From assembly GCA_037893225.1 (NCBI GenBank), contig JAZGUH010000075.1, positions 1,488,001-1,552,000 of the forward strand: DNA of 64,000 nt. The letters run 5' to 3'. Both the position numbers and the translations under genes were made by a program. The notes under the pieces were generated by a model. It saw only the letters and a program-made list of their open reading frames with translations, did not search any database and was not told the origin of the DNA. This document shows positions 1 to 10,549 of the stretch, in pieces. How positions within the stretch are numbered: the stretch's first letter is position 1; each line of letters starts with the position of its first letter. This DNA comes from Hippasteria phrygiana (taxonomy: Eukaryota > Echinodermata > Asteroidea > Valvatida > Goniasteridae).

Positions 1-615
1 CAAACGTCTTAGACCCAAAGGTTTTTGTAGTTTTGTGAATGAGTACGTAAAGGTTGAAAGAACCTCGCGTATTAGACCTAAAGATCTTTGTAGTTTTGTG
101 AATAAGAACGTGAGTTGAAAGAACCCAAACGTCTTAGACCCAAAGGTTTTTGTAGTTTTGTGAATGAGAACGTAAGGGTTGAAAGAACCTCGCGTATTAG
201 TCTTAGGGGTCTTTGTAGTTTTGTGAATGAGAACGTGAGTTGAAAGAACCCAAACGTCTTAGACCCAAAGGTTTTTGTAGTTTTGTGAATGAGGACGTAA
301 GGGTTGAAAGAACCTCGCGTATTAGTCTTAGGGGTCTTTGTAGTTTTGTGAATGAGAACGTGAGTTGAAAGAACCCAAACGTCTTAGACTCAAAGGTTTT
401 TGTAGTTTTGTGAATGAGAACGTAAGGGTTGAAAGAACCCAAACGTCTTAGACCCAAAGGTCTTTATTGTTTTGTGAAAGATAACGTAAGATGTGAAAGA
501 ACCCAGCGTCCTAGACTTAAAGGTCTTGAATGAGAACGTAAGAGTTAAAAGAACCTTGCGTCACAGACCTAAAGTCTTCGTTGTTTTGTAAATGAGGACG
601 TGAGATTTGTAAGGG
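1..615. repeat. Dimeric minisatellite, 125-bp higher-order unit
   Basis: The block starting caaacgtcttagaccc recurs at 1, 126, 251 and 376, so the higher-order period is 125 bp. Each unit is two related ~62-bp monomers (one with 'caaacgtcttag', one with 'ctcgcgtattag') that share 'tttgtagttttgtgaatgag'. After about 440 the copies shorten and diverge, and the array fades out near 615. The array continues off the left edge. Reading frames inside it look like by-products of the repeat. Confidence 0.9.
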
Positions 616-1016
616 AAGACTATAAAAGACAAATATTTGTGGTACTCTGAATGAAGTTGGATGATTTGAAGTAAGGTTGAAAAAGTCCACCTGAATCCCC
701 TAAGGTGTTAATATGAATTAGCACGCGAGGTTTGAAAACTGAAACTGTGCTGCATTTTGTTAAGAACTAAGTTCAATAATTAATTTACTGAATATTAGAA
801 AGGAACAGGAATAATTTATTCCATCTTTTACTGTCACTTTTCCATTCATTTTTTTGTTTTGTATTGTCTTGCATAATTTTAAATCTTGAAACACTGAATA
901 TGTATGTGCTGCCTTTTTCGGTGTGCATTGTTGCGTGGTATCACAGGGGCCCGAGTACACCCAGCACACCCTCAGACACACCCTTACTATTGCCAGCACA
1001 TAGCTTTTTAACCAAA
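616..1016. other. Unannotated spacer left of the first gene candidate
   Basis: No gene, RNA or repeat unit could be supported here. The only coding-like feature is that the reading frame of the next exon stays open upstream of its ATG, as far as about 864. Confidence 0.4.
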
Positions 1017-1222
1017 ATGGCAAATCGCAGGGCAAGAATGGCCGTGGACAATGCGGAGAGGCGCCTCATTTTGGAAGCTTATGATGCTCATGGAGCAATG
1101 GGAGCTTGTTGTTAGAAGAAATTTAGATCCACAGGGCCCCCTACATCAATTTTATCTGCAGAGGAATGGCCTTTAACTGAGGCGCCGCGTACGCGAGGTA
1201 TAGTAAATCGTGATGTTGGCAG
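1017..1222 (+). CDS. Possible first coding exon of a Pro/Gln-rich protein gene (contains an in-frame stop)
   Basis: An ATG in a good context (accaaaATGG) opens a basic stretch beginning MANRRARMAVDNAERR. The frame meets TAG at 1113-1115, then stays open to a good splice donor (ggcag|gtatgt) after 1222. The exon would end in phase 2, exactly the phase needed by the acceptor at 2346/2347, which supports joining the two exons. The stop means the gene is broken, the exon is longer or differently spliced, or the assembly has an error. I do not recognise the protein family. Confidence 0.35.
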
Positions 1223-1424
1223 GTATGTCGCTTTGGATCTTAAATGCAATTTAATTTTAGCTTATTGATACAACGTCTTAAGTTATTTAATTTCGTACCC
1301 ATCTTAATTTCAGAATTCATTGGAGTAGAATTTTAACTGCCATAAATATGGATAGGGAATCCAGTCTCAAATACGGAAATACGTAGTGTTTTTTCTTTTA
1401 AAACTAGGGTATAAAGCGCAAATC

Positions 1425-1740
1425 GTCGGTTCAGTACTATTGAATAAGTCCTTATTGGAAAAAAAGTTGCACTAAAAGGTCCTTATTGACAAGAACTATT
1501 TTAAATACCAAAGTGGGCAGAAAGAAAGGGTAGAATTTAACTACATTGCTTGAAAAATGCTATATTATACCTTTAATTGAAATATCAGACAACTTCCAGA
1601 CTACACTATTTTTAAAATTACATTTTACAAGCAATGAAGTTAAATTGTACTCTTTCTTTCTGCCCACCTTGATATTTAAAATATTTCGTGTCAATAAGGA
1701 GCTTTTAGTGCAACTTCTTGAACCGACAAAATGTAATTCA
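1425..1740. repeat. Inverted repeat (foldback) in the putative intron
   Basis: Roughly 87-bp arms at about 1465-1552 and 1628-1715 are reverse complements with scattered mismatches. Both carry 'gtgggcagaaagaaag' in opposite orientation. Homology extends outward to a 'tcggttca' block on each side. This fits a foldback or palindromic mini-transposon and explains the overlapping reading frames on both strands. Confidence 0.75.
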
Positions 1741-2346
1741 ACCCAGGAAAATAACTTACTAGTTGCAAGAGGTACTATTGAGTTGTAGGTCTTAAAATAC
1801 ATATAGAACAATGGAAAACAAAAGGTTTTCACGAAAATAATGCCCAAGTTTAACAACATACAAAACTGAGTGCTATGGCAAGTTGGAGAGACGAGTATGT
1901 ATTTCAAATATATCCAAAACTAATCAGTGAAAAAATTTCCGTCTTTATGGCTGCGTTTAATTGTAAAGGACTACAGAGGAAATCAGTTTCACAAATATTT
2001 GAACCGTTTTACTTGAAATATCCTCGCAAGTCTGGCAGTGTACGAATTTACTTTTTCTCTTCGATTGCTCTTGATAAAAACAGAAAAAAAGTAGTCAAAT
2101 GCAATATTTAAGTACTTTATCCCGAGCCCTTATACATGATGTGTTAAACCTCTCAAGATTTTAACCATGAAAACACACAATAGCAATTTGTATTATCTTC
2201 TTGTGGGTAAACGGCCATAAGGATCATAATATTATTGCTTGATGCCAACGAATTACATTTTAATCACTTCGATACAAATACCTCACCGCAAAACTCAGAA
2301 CATTTTTTTTAAAGCAAACCGGTTTTCTGTTTAAATGATTTCGCAG

Positions 2347-3504
2347 ACTTCGAGATCAAAGGCAACAGCAAATGAGGTATGCAGCACGAGGCAATCCTGC
2401 ACAGAGACGGCATCGGAATGTCATGATGCCACTTGCGGCAAATCATGGGGATCATCCACCCCTACCTCCGGGTATCCAGGCACAACAAGCTGCAGATAAT
2501 GTACCCGAACCACCCCCACAGCTGGCAGACGACCCAGAATTACAACACCAATTTCTACCATTGGCTGCCCCACCCCGACCTCCACCACCTGTTCAAGCCG
2601 GAGAAGCCCAAGCCCCCCCCCCCCCCCCCCCCCCCCCGATGTTGGACCACAGGTCAACCCAGCTGAAGCACCCCCTCATGAAGAACATGCCAACCCAGCC
2701 CAACACCAAGATGGACACTATGCATATCCATTCAATCAAGCATTTCAGCAACAACAATTTCCGGTAGGAGCCAACATACCAATCCCCAGAGGCAGACAGC
2801 CATTACATCAAATAGTTAGGGACAGTCATCTTGGTTTTTTAAGTTATGTTTCTAATACTTTGCCAATTTTGTCTGAGGAATTTTTGTACACAATGCGACT
2901 CATGCAAACATATATGATCCAGTTGCAGGGGGATCAAAATAATCCCCAGGAAGAGCAGCGCCACTTTCAATGGTACCAAGATTTTAGGCAGCAAGCGCCG
3001 CCTCGGCAGCAAAGGCCAGGGCCGCAACAAAGACAACAGCAGCACCTGCCTCAGCAGCAGCAGCACCTGCCTCAGCAGCAGCAGCACCTGCCTCAGCAGC
3101 AGCAGCACCTGCCTCAGCAGCAGCAGCACCTGCCTCAGCAGCAGCAGCACCTGCCTCAGCAGCAGCAGCACCTGCCTCAGCAGCAGCAGCACCTGCCTCA
3201 GCAGCAGCAGCACCTGCCTCAGCAGCACCTACCTCAGCAGCAGCACCTACCTCAGCAGCAGCACCTACCTCAGCAGCAGCACCTGCCTCAGCAGCAGCAG
3301 CAGCACCTGCCTCAGCAGCAGCAGCAGCACCTGCCTCAGCAGCAGCACCTGCCTCCGCAGCACCTGCCTCAGCAGCAGCACCTGCCTCAGCAGCACCTGC
3401 CTCAGCAGCAGCAGCAACTGCCTCAGCAGCAGCAGCAGCACCTGCTTCAGCAGCAACAGCACCTTCCTCAGCAGCAGCAGCACCTGCCTCAGCAACATGC
3501 ATAA
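2347..3504 (+). CDS. Pro- then Gln-rich low-complexity protein, long last exon
   Basis: The exon begins after a polypyrimidine acceptor (atttcgcag|actt). It encodes a Pro-rich segment to about 2610, then a C-run of about 27 bases. Downstream the same protein continues in another frame, open from 2638 through 2860 to TAA at 3502-3504. The frame changes across the homopolymer, so the C-run length is probably wrong in the assembly, or it varies. The middle (about 2800-2960) has normal composition, including SYVSNTLPILSEEFLYTMRL. The C-terminal ~170 codons are a Gln-rich repeat of LPQQQQH heptads. A poly(A) signal AATAAA lies near 3754. The family is unknown. It could be a transcriptional regulator-type low-complexity protein or a transposon ORF. 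Confidence 0.5.
2611..2637. repeat. Poly-C run inside the Pro-rich coding segment
   Basis: An uninterrupted run of C encodes poly-Pro on the + strand. The open frame is different on its two sides, which marks it as the site of an apparent frameshift. Confidence 0.85.
3040..3498. repeat. 21-bp coding minisatellite (Gln-rich heptad)
   Basis: The unit cagcacctgcctcagcagca repeats about 20 times, with variants that gain or lose whole CAG codons (15-, 18-, 21- and 24-bp forms). All length changes are multiples of three, so the + frame stays open. Purifying selection on frame or codon-level slippage would both give this. Confidence 0.9.
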
Positions 3505-5040
3505 AATAATAGGTTCAGGAAATATGACAAAGAAACATCCACATAACCATCTGATAAATATTGACAGTCAGAGTACATTTTGATGATTTGATATGTTTGT
3601 ACATGTATAAACCATTTTTGACGAATTTGTTTTTATTATTTTAGCAGAAAGATTTTTATGTTCACTGTGCAAACAAGTAACCCACTTGCAAAAGAAAAGT
3701 TGAAACTTAAAGATTTTGAATATAAAGTGAACTGCTATCTTCTTTCTATTTCAAATAAAAAGCCCGCATTTAGATCCTGCTGGCATATTATTTTGTAAAA
3801 CATGTCATTGTGTGTGGAACTGGATATGTATTGCATACATCCTGCGCTTACCCGCAAATAAAGTATCCAGGAATTTTTGTAGGGGGCTCGAAAAAAATTG
3901 ACAAATTTTCCAAAAATGACTTACCTGCATACAAACTTGCACAACGGGAGGGGGAGGGGGACAGGGGCAGGGGCGCCATTTAACCTTATAGTTTTGTTCT
4001 TTCGGTAAACGCGAAATAAGTCCAACATTGGGTTTTCTAGTTTGCAAGTTTTGGCGTAGAAGCAAAAAATAAATTTAAAAATGGCCAAGAGCGGGGGGGG
4101 GGGGGGGGGTTCGACCCCACCACCCCCGGATACGCCCCTGAGTATTATTACTCTGCATTGTTTTCACGACCAAATTCCTTCCTTTTTTTAAATGAGAAAT
4201 GAAAAATAGCAAGTGCTCGATAAAAATCAAATGCTATAATTAATTTCTCGCATAGAGAACAGGTTAATAATGTCAAAAACGGCATGTCCAAGGCAACTAG
4301 AACTGCAACAAATAGTTGTGGACATGGATTTTAAGCCACATTTTGAGATTTTCATTTGGGTAAATAGTGGGTGAATACTGTTTATATGAGGAGGAGACTG
4401 GTTCGTACTTAACCATATTTCCTTTAAAACAAAAAAATAGCATTCAGAAGATAGGAAAACAGCCTGTTATGTCTTACCCTTTTTAACATAGATTTATCGA
4501 GTGTATGAAGAATAAACCTTTCCACATGTCATGGACCGCATAGTGTAGTGATGTTAATAAAGTAAACCAGTCAAACGTGCCCCATACGATACACGTACGA
4601 TGATCACTCCAAGGCGGTCCACACGTGGTGGTTTTGTTTACATTTCACGCCATCTGATCACGTGGGTGAAAAGGGGTCTATAGTTTTATATTAGCTTGTG
4701 TACCCCAAAACAGCATCACCTTTAAACATTTACGAAATCCACCAATGATTCTATAAACAAACTTATCGCCGGGCCTACAAGTGGTGAATCATTCTTCCTC
4801 CTATACCGTGGTTACGGAGTGGAATTTTCTCAGTTCTGCCAACCTTTATTTTGTTATACGCTATCCTGTGCTTTTATGAATAGAACGCAACAATCCTAAC
4901 TCGAGCCATTGTTGAATTAGACGGTCAAGACGGTCGTGGTGGGTGGAGCCTGGGGTGGAGCCTGTAAAGTTAAGATTTTCTATTGGCCGAGGACATAACG
5001 TCCGTCGTACGTTCGTCTAAAACGCACAAACACTACTAAG
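3505..5040. other. 3' flank and spacer before the viral block
   Basis: No coding region supported. It holds the candidate AATAAA near 3754, G-rich runs (about 3948-3970 and 4093-4109), and a 'ggatacgcccctgag' end near 4127-4141. That end resembles the 'gatccgcccctg' terminus of the small element at 58034-58200, so a repeat end probably lies here. Confidence 0.5.
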
Positions 5041-5070
5041 AATTTCACGGATATATTTAACGCTTATAAA

Positions 5071-5843
5071 ATGTCCGACATAAAACACGACGAACAAGTA
5101 CTACGCTATACATCACACCCCATGACGTTTTATCAAAATCAACTAAACTTTGCATTTTGGTGCGCAACTTCGGGTTGCGGGGTGGGGCTAGACTTATTGT
5201 TACATGAAAACCCCGTAATATCGTCTTTAATCAAGTTTCACGTATATTTCACGATCAGAAAGATACTACACGTTCTAGTATCCCCGATTCCAGGAGATAA
5301 TACATTCGACGATCTAAACAATAACTACGATCACGGTAAGTATACCAAGATTTGTCGACACTTTCAAGTAGATCCACATACAAGTTTTAAACAGACCGTA
5401 CACACAACTTCTGGAGGATTAGGTACCGCCTACTATTACGATAATTTGGAGTCGCATAGATATAGATCAGTACCGGGTAGAAATTATGACTCTAGCGAAC
5501 TAGATAAGAGTAAGTTTAATTATGACTACACTAAATACCCAGGACCCACCAATATGGGTTTTGGAGAGTCGGGCGATGCGTATCATTTTAGTAGATATAC
5601 AGTCTCGTGGATCAGACAATCCGCGGACGTTGTACGACTTGGTTTTAGAAAGTTTATACGTCAGAAGAGCTCGTTTACCGACTTTGGTATAGAAAAATAA
5701 ACGAAAGCGTGAGAACGTACGTGTACGCCATACTTGGTGCGCAAGCCCAAACAAAAACGAGGATACTAACTGCAGGTACTGGATTGTCTGCCCAAAGTCA
5801 ATTTGAAACTATAGTAGAAGCCACTATAAATAGCGATATTTAG
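5071..5843 (+). pseudogene. Endogenous Polinton-like virus: conserved putative minor structural protein, frameshifted
   Basis: A 209-codon frame starts at an ATG in the context ttataaaATG, which is shared by other genes of the block. It has aromatic-rich blocks such as FKQTVHTTSGGLGTAYYY, TNMGFGESGDAYHFSR and WIRQSADVVRLG. The frame ends at TAA 5698-5700 right after a five-A run. Codons of the same style continue in another frame from about 5697 to TAG at 5841-5843, so one frameshift in the A-run broke the gene. I recognise it as a conserved companion of the capsid gene in invertebrate Polinton-like clusters. A penton-like or minor capsid role is inference. Composition is AT-rich, like the rest of the viral block. 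Confidence 0.6.
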
Positions 5844-5848
5844 ACCCT

Positions 5849-5977
5849 CCAACACCTCTAATCTCAGACGTACGCCCACCGTCAGACTCGCACGAACAAG
5901 AAAAAACTGCTTTAGTCGTTGGTTTAATGGCCGCTGCTGGGGTTGGGTATCTAGCTTACGATATTTTACGTAATTGA
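5849..5977 (+). pseudogene. C-terminal remnant of the viral small membrane protein (copy A)
   Basis: A 42-codon open stretch without its own start ends at TGA 5975-5977. It has a Pro/Ser linker, an EQEKTA block and a hydrophobic segment (LVVGLMAAAGVGYLAY). The same order appears in the fuller copy at 19721-20139 (PSQEQKTVE followed by a hydrophobic segment), so this is the truncated 3' end of the same gene. It follows the preceding gene by only 5 bp and overlaps the oppositely oriented integrase 3' end by about 12 bp. Confidence 0.55.
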
Positions 5978-6525
5978 GGAAGGTGGTAACTCAGTATCTG
6001 ATGGAACTACCATTAATTCTTTCGTAACGAACGATCTCTTGGGGCCATCTTTTAGCCAGTACAATGCGGGCTGCCCAGGATTCGTCGTTCTTTTTTTTAT
6101 CGTATACATTTCTACGCTCCAAATAGGATCGGTAGCTCTTCTTCTAACGTCTTTTTCGAACTCTCCAGGAGCGTAAAGATATCTAACGATATCATCATTT
6201 ACGCTTAAAAGTTGTTCCGGTTTCAAGAGCCCCGAAGAACTCAACTGTCTTATTTCTAGCTGAGACATTTTCTAGCTGCGGCTACGCTCGGTAGGCTCTA
6301 ACATTTCTTGAGCGTATTGATGACCGAATAATCTTTCGGCCAAATTACGATTAAATCTTTCTACTATACCTTGAGCTCTATGATTACCAACCTCGCCTCT
6401 CTGTATTACTACTCGTCGAGCCCGCATCAAAGTATTAAATTCGGCCATAAATTCTGTACCGGGATCTACTTTTATAGTTTTAGGCCAAGACAAGGCCGAT
6501 CTTTTTTTTGCTTTTAAAATTATTT
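5966..6525 (-). pseudogene. Retroviral-type (rve, DDE) integrase of the viral element, copy A, truncated and frameshifted
   Basis: On the minus strand, about 6493-6272 encodes the second half of an rve integrase core: a VDPGTEF block with the second catalytic Asp, then VERFNRNLAERLFG with the Glu. The Asp-Glu spacing is 34 residues, as in DDE integrases. A second minus-strand frame (6268-5966) carries an SH3/chromo-like tail ending in WLKDGPKRSFVTKELMVVP, so a frameshift lies near 6270. The N-terminal zinc-binding region and first Asp are missing: sequence similarity to copy B stops near 6525, where the capsid promoter region begins. Integrases of this type insert Polinton/Maverick genomes. 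This copy cannot be functional. Confidence 0.75.
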
Positions 6526-6545
6526 TTGTTGTTTCGTTAAGTAAA

Positions 6546-9289
6546 ATGAACGCAATTTATGGAAGCAAGCTGAATCCTCACGGAAGTTTAAAAAATCCTA
6601 GAGCGTTGAAGGGGTTGAGACAATCGATGGTTATTACTCATACGATCTGTTGGTCGTTCAATTTCCTATGTTGAGTCAAGACGATGTAGTCGTGCCGGGT
6701 ACTGTACGATTAGCTTTTAATATAGACTTAGAATCTGAAGGCAATAACGCCGATGATGAAAGAACTCTATATTATAACGTCGCACGAAATTTAATTAGTA
6801 GCGTAAGAGTCAAACTAGAAGGTAAAGATTTCATAGCGTTTACGAGTGCCGATGTATATGTGGAGGGGGCGAGAGGGCGGGCGGTTGGTTGGTTGGTTGG
6901 TTGGTCTCCCTTGAAATGGCTCAAAATGCGGATGGGGGGGCCGTTGACACGGAGCTGGACAGGGCTGTGGTTGTGGTGATGAGGGATGGTGCACGGTCCC
7001 TCGGGGTGGGACGACTCGGTTGACTTCAGGGGTTGGCTCATGGACTTCAGGGATCGAGGGGGCGCGGTGGTGTGCTACTGGAACCAGGAAGGGGGGACTG
7101 GCACGCAGGCTCTAGTGAAGTGACATCATACAGAGAGAGTGTACAAGGACACTGTTCTTCCTTTCCTCTGAATGTTTATTCACTGTCAAGGCCCGGGGGC
7201 CACCTGTAAAGATCGGGCAGGCACTCATAAGTTCCATGTCAATAATTAAATTTAAGATACAAGTCTTACAATTCCAAAAATAAGACATGTTTGGGGAATG
7301 TCCACACGTTACATTAACTGCAAAATGTTGAGACTACAAGTGTATAGGCCTTAATGCAGGTATGGCGACCATATGGAACACCCAAGGACGAAATCACAAA
7401 CGTACAGGCCGGCCCTGCGCACTGACCGACCGACAATCATGCACACTATCACACATCGCAAGCACTCACATCCGTCCCTGAAATGCCCAACACAATCGCC
7501 AACCTACATACTTCCCAAATAATACATGACATAAATCCAGTCTCATGTCAATACATGTACTTAGTTAAACTGGGCTCACGACCATAAGGTACCCAATATA
7601 CATCGAAATAATCAGAATACAGCGCTCGAAATCTAGTTCCACAAAGTCCCAGTACTGCCCATGCACGCGCACCGCACACTGTCACACTGTGTGCCATCAG
7701 TGCAAACGTGGGTACAAAACCCTCGTGCATTTGGTCACAGTACTCCCTAAATCTTTCCGCAAAAATCTCCAAGAAAACTTCCTAATACTTTCCAAAAGTA
7801 CTTTCACATTAACCTATAACCATGCGCTGATACAATAAGCGGGTATATAAGTAACAATCATCTGCATATTATATGAAATTATTCTGTTCAAAATGACCTT
7901 CAAAATTACAACACTGTTACCTGTAAAGATCGGGCAGGCACTGCCTTGCCGCGACCGCGTGGTTTTAGAGTTGCAAAATACAGCGTACAGTTCATGTCAA
8001 TTGAATAATTCACATGAATAATTAAAAGCATGACCTATGACGACGAATATTTGACAGAGCACAGTTCCAAACACAATAACCCTAATTAGACCTTAGAATC
8101 TAAATAGAATGTCACTTTTCTAGACTTGGAGTTATTAATTAAATACAAGTACAAAATTACACACACAACCAAGTTAGTTTGTTTTCTTACGTGAACTCCA
8201 CCTATTAGTACTTGTGAATAGTGTTCCCTCCGGTCATGGAATTAATGAGGATAGTACATGGTACACGGTAGGTGAATAAACAATCAGAGTTAGAGGTTAT
8301 AGCAAAAACAATAACAAATAGCTGGCACAACCAGATGTCCTCTACAACATAACGCGTATGAAGACTTGTGGCGGCCAGCCAGTGCAAACGATGCATATCG
8401 AGGACTCGAATCTTCCAACGTCACGAGACTCAGAACCGGCGCTAGTAATGGGAATGCTAGCGCGAATGATGGAAAAGACAAAGCGATAGCCGATGCTTAC
8501 GGTAATAGATATTACATTCCTCTAGATTTTGAAATGCTTACGGATCATCAACCTTTTAGTCCATCGACGCTCAAAGATAGACTAACTTATGAATTTAAAT
8601 TTAACGATCACGCGAGCGTAGTAAAATCTACCGATACTAACGCGAAGTATAAAATTTCGGGGTTAGATCTCGAGTTTGAAACAGTGACTAATAAAACATT
8701 GGCCGATAGTATCAGACAAAAATATCGAGGTAAAACTCATTTTCTATACGAAAAAGTTCAAAGATATACGGTAAAAACGTTAAACAAGTCCGATACTACT
8801 TGGAACATTAATATTAATCAAGCCATTATAAGTCTCAAAGGTATACTTCTTTTATTTAAAGAATCGAGCGAAAAAGATCCTCAAATTTTTTATAATCCAA
8901 AGATTGAAAAAGTAGACGTTACGATAGAGGGCAAGCCAAATCAATTGTATAGTCAGGGCATGAGGCGTTATCAACACTGGGATGAGATTAAGTTTTTCGG
9001 CGACTCTAATACAGAATTTGGTGCTAGTGTGTGCAAAGACTTAGACTTACACGATATGACGCTAGGAGATTACTTCAAAACTAGTTACGGTCTTTGGCTA
9101 GATACGAGGGTGACTGATGATAATAAAAGTCACGGTTCTGGTAGGAAAATAGGAGACGTAGGTGGCGGTATTTCTCTTAATTTAGAAAGAGAGGATGAGA
9201 CAGCTGGTGAACTATCGTGTAACGTTTTCTTGGTGATGGATGGCCAGTTGGTTCTCGAAGATGGAAGATTTAGCGGTAGTTACTCTTAA
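6546..9289 (+). pseudogene. Major capsid protein gene (hexon-like, probable double jelly-roll), copy A, interrupted
   Basis: The ATG lies in gtaaaATGAAC. The first ~20 codons (MNAIYGSKLNPHGSL) are in one frame. From about 6615-6650 the protein continues in another frame (LSQDDVVVPGTVRLAFNIDL) up to 6860. A 1,500-bp insertion (6861-8360) follows, and the same frame resumes at 8361 and runs to TAA 9287-9289, ending VMDGQLVLEDGRF. The 307-codon downstream part is intact and includes YIPLDFEML, LYSQGMRRYQHWDEIKFFG and GLWLDTRVTDDNKSHGSG. The minus-strand gene at 18445-19678 is a diverged homolog with the same blocks. Assignment as the capsid rests on recognition of this conserved family in Polinton-like clusters and on its place next to the ATPase. 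The jelly-roll fold is inferred. Confidence 0.7.
6861..8360. mobile_element. 1,500-bp insertion inside capsid gene copy A, 4-bp target duplication
   Basis: The capsid reading stops after gatgtaTATG (6851-6860) and resumes after acgcgTATG (8351-8360), leaving a TATG duplication. The inserted length is a multiple of three. Inside are G-rich DNA with a (ggtt)n run near 6883-6902 and a direct repeat of 'cctgtaaagatcgggcagg' at about 7204 and 7920. No transposase, RT or clear terminal inverted repeat was found, so the element type is unknown. Confidence 0.65.
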
Positions 9290-9315
9290 AAAATAGTCCT
9301 TACTATTAAATAAGC

Positions 9316-9957
9316 ATGTTTCCAAAAACATCACACTGCGCCCTAATATGCGGTAGGACTAATTCGGGTAAAACTAAATATATTTTAGATCTATTAGAAA
9401 CTACGTATAAGGATCATTTTGAAAATATTGTAGTTATTTGTCCTACATTGAGCAACAACAAGACTTATCGCGAGAGACTTTGGTTGTGGTTAGATCCTGA
9501 GATATACCTATGCGATTTAGAGGTAGAGAAGGTGTCTCTCAACGAAGCTTTAGAATTTTATAGAGCTCGATTTAAAGGATCGCACGTTCTATTCTTGATA
9601 GGCGTGACTTTACCGCTGGCTTCACCATTCGGTTATAAACTTTGTTTAGATTCTGAAGAAGCCCTCGTTAATGACTTAGAAAAAGATCCTGTCATTTCTA
9701 GCAGTATGGCTAGTTTACTTTGTGAAGTGAATTACAATTATGGGACTTATTTATCTCCTTTGGTGGCTATGTTGATCACGACTAAACATTTACGAGTAGA
9801 TAGTAGTAGTATTACGAATAATAGTATTACAAATAGTAGTAGTATTACTATAAAAGATGAATCCAGAAACGACAACGACGGATCAAGTAGCAGAGACTCC
9901 TCAAGAGACTCCTCAGCCTCCTCAGCCTCCACAAGAGCCAATAGCAAGAGTAACTAA
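9316..9957 (+). pseudogene. Viral packaging-type P-loop ATPase, C-terminal half degraded
   Basis: The gene starts 26 bp after the capsid stop. Residues 13-20 are a Walker A motif, GRTNSGKT, preceded by a beta-strand-like CALIC. A second strand (NIVVICP, about 37-43) follows, then a Walker B-like VLFLI at 91-95. The acidic residue expected after VLFLI is replaced by Gly. From there to about residue 155 I see no match to the family, and the Ser/Asn/Asp-rich tail overlaps the start of the next gene in another frame, so it is probably read-through. In Polintons and related viruses this ATPase sits beside the capsid gene and drives genome packaging. This copy looks dead or frameshifted after the Walker B region. 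Confidence 0.65.
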
Positions 9958-10039
9958 AAAAAGAGTAAAAGACCCTAAAAGAGTAGAATTAGGAAAGAGA
10001 CTGGCCGAAAGAAACAGAAAGATGAAAGAACAAATTTAA
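9857..10039 (+). CDS. Small basic viral protein with a Lys/Arg-rich C-terminus
   Basis: Sixty codons from an ATG (aaagATGAAT) to TAA 10037-10039. The N-terminal half is Thr/Pro/Gln-rich with repeated ETPQ/PQPPQ. The C-terminal half is strongly basic (KKRVKDPKRVELGKRLAERN), suggesting nucleic acid binding. It overlaps the 3' tail of the ATPase frame by about 100 bp and is followed after 3 bp by the next gene. Function is unknown. It belongs to the conserved small genes of this viral cluster. Confidence 0.55.
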   Translation: MNPETTTTDQVAETPQETPQPPQPPQEPIARVTKKRVKDPKRVELGKRLAERNRKMKEQI

Positions 10040-10042
10040 AAA

Positions 10043-10252
10043 ATGCAAAGTGTAGAAGAAGAAGTTCCCTATCAAACGCAAACAGTTACGATGGGGAGCA
10101 TTCCTAGCTGGGGAGTTGCGATAGTAGGTTTGGCTGTTTTAGGAATTGGATATCTCGCGCTTAAAAAGAGTAAAGCGGACGTTGTAGTTCCGCAGCAAAA
10201 AGTACGGATTACGAGTGTAACCCCTAAAGTTGAAGAACTAGAAATGGAATAA
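10043..10252 (+). CDS. Small single-pass membrane protein of the viral cluster
   Basis: Sixty-nine codons, start in ttaaaaaATG. It has an acidic/polar N-terminus, one hydrophobic segment (WGVAIVGLAVLGIGYLAL, about residues 23-40), a short KKSK stop-transfer and a polar C-terminus. The frame is intact. Small membrane proteins of this layout accompany capsid genes in Polinton-like viruses. The exact role (inner membrane or entry) is unknown. Confidence 0.5.
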   Translation: MQSVEEEVPYQTQTVTMGSIPSWGVAIVGLAVLGIGYLALKKSKADVVVPQQKVRITSVTPKVEELEME

Positions 10253-10291
10253 AAAAAAATAGATAACAAATTAAATGTTAGTACAAGTAAA

Positions 10292-10524
10292 ATGGATACT
10301 AAGAACGTTGCAAATACTCTTTATCATGGCACTGTGTTGAGTTTGCTGACCGTGGGTTATACTATGTTGAGTAAAAAACTTTTGAAAATTAGGCCCTCCG
10401 ATTTAGGAAAGTTAGACGTAGAAGATACGATTAAAATCACCGCTACGGTTGGTAGGCTCTAGCTACTCAGACTTGGTTGGTGAGCCAAGGAGTAATTCCT
10501 CAAAATGTAGTAAATACTACTTAA
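10292..10524 (+). pseudogene. Small hydrophobic viral protein, frameshifted near its end
   Basis: The ATG is in agtaaaATGGAT. The frame reads through a hydrophobic stretch (TVLSLLTVGYTML) and a KIRPSDLGKLDVEDTIK block, and stops at TAG 10460-10462. A different frame overlapping this stop continues with compatible sequence (TQTWLVSQGVIPQNVV) to TAA 10522-10524. One indel near 10450 therefore split it. It is a conserved small gene of unknown function in this cluster. Confidence 0.45.
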
Positions 10525-10549
10525 AATATAAAATATACGACTTATTAAA

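Noticed and set aside
1..615. Regular ~62-bp spacing considered as a CRISPR array
   Set aside because: Repeats are long and contiguous without unique spacers, in a eukaryotic genome; it is a dimeric satellite.
2421..3502. Long minus-strand open frames rich in Ala or Leu/Arg opposite the Gln-rich exon
   Set aside because: They are shadows of the 21-bp CAG-type repeat; codon-length units keep all frames open.
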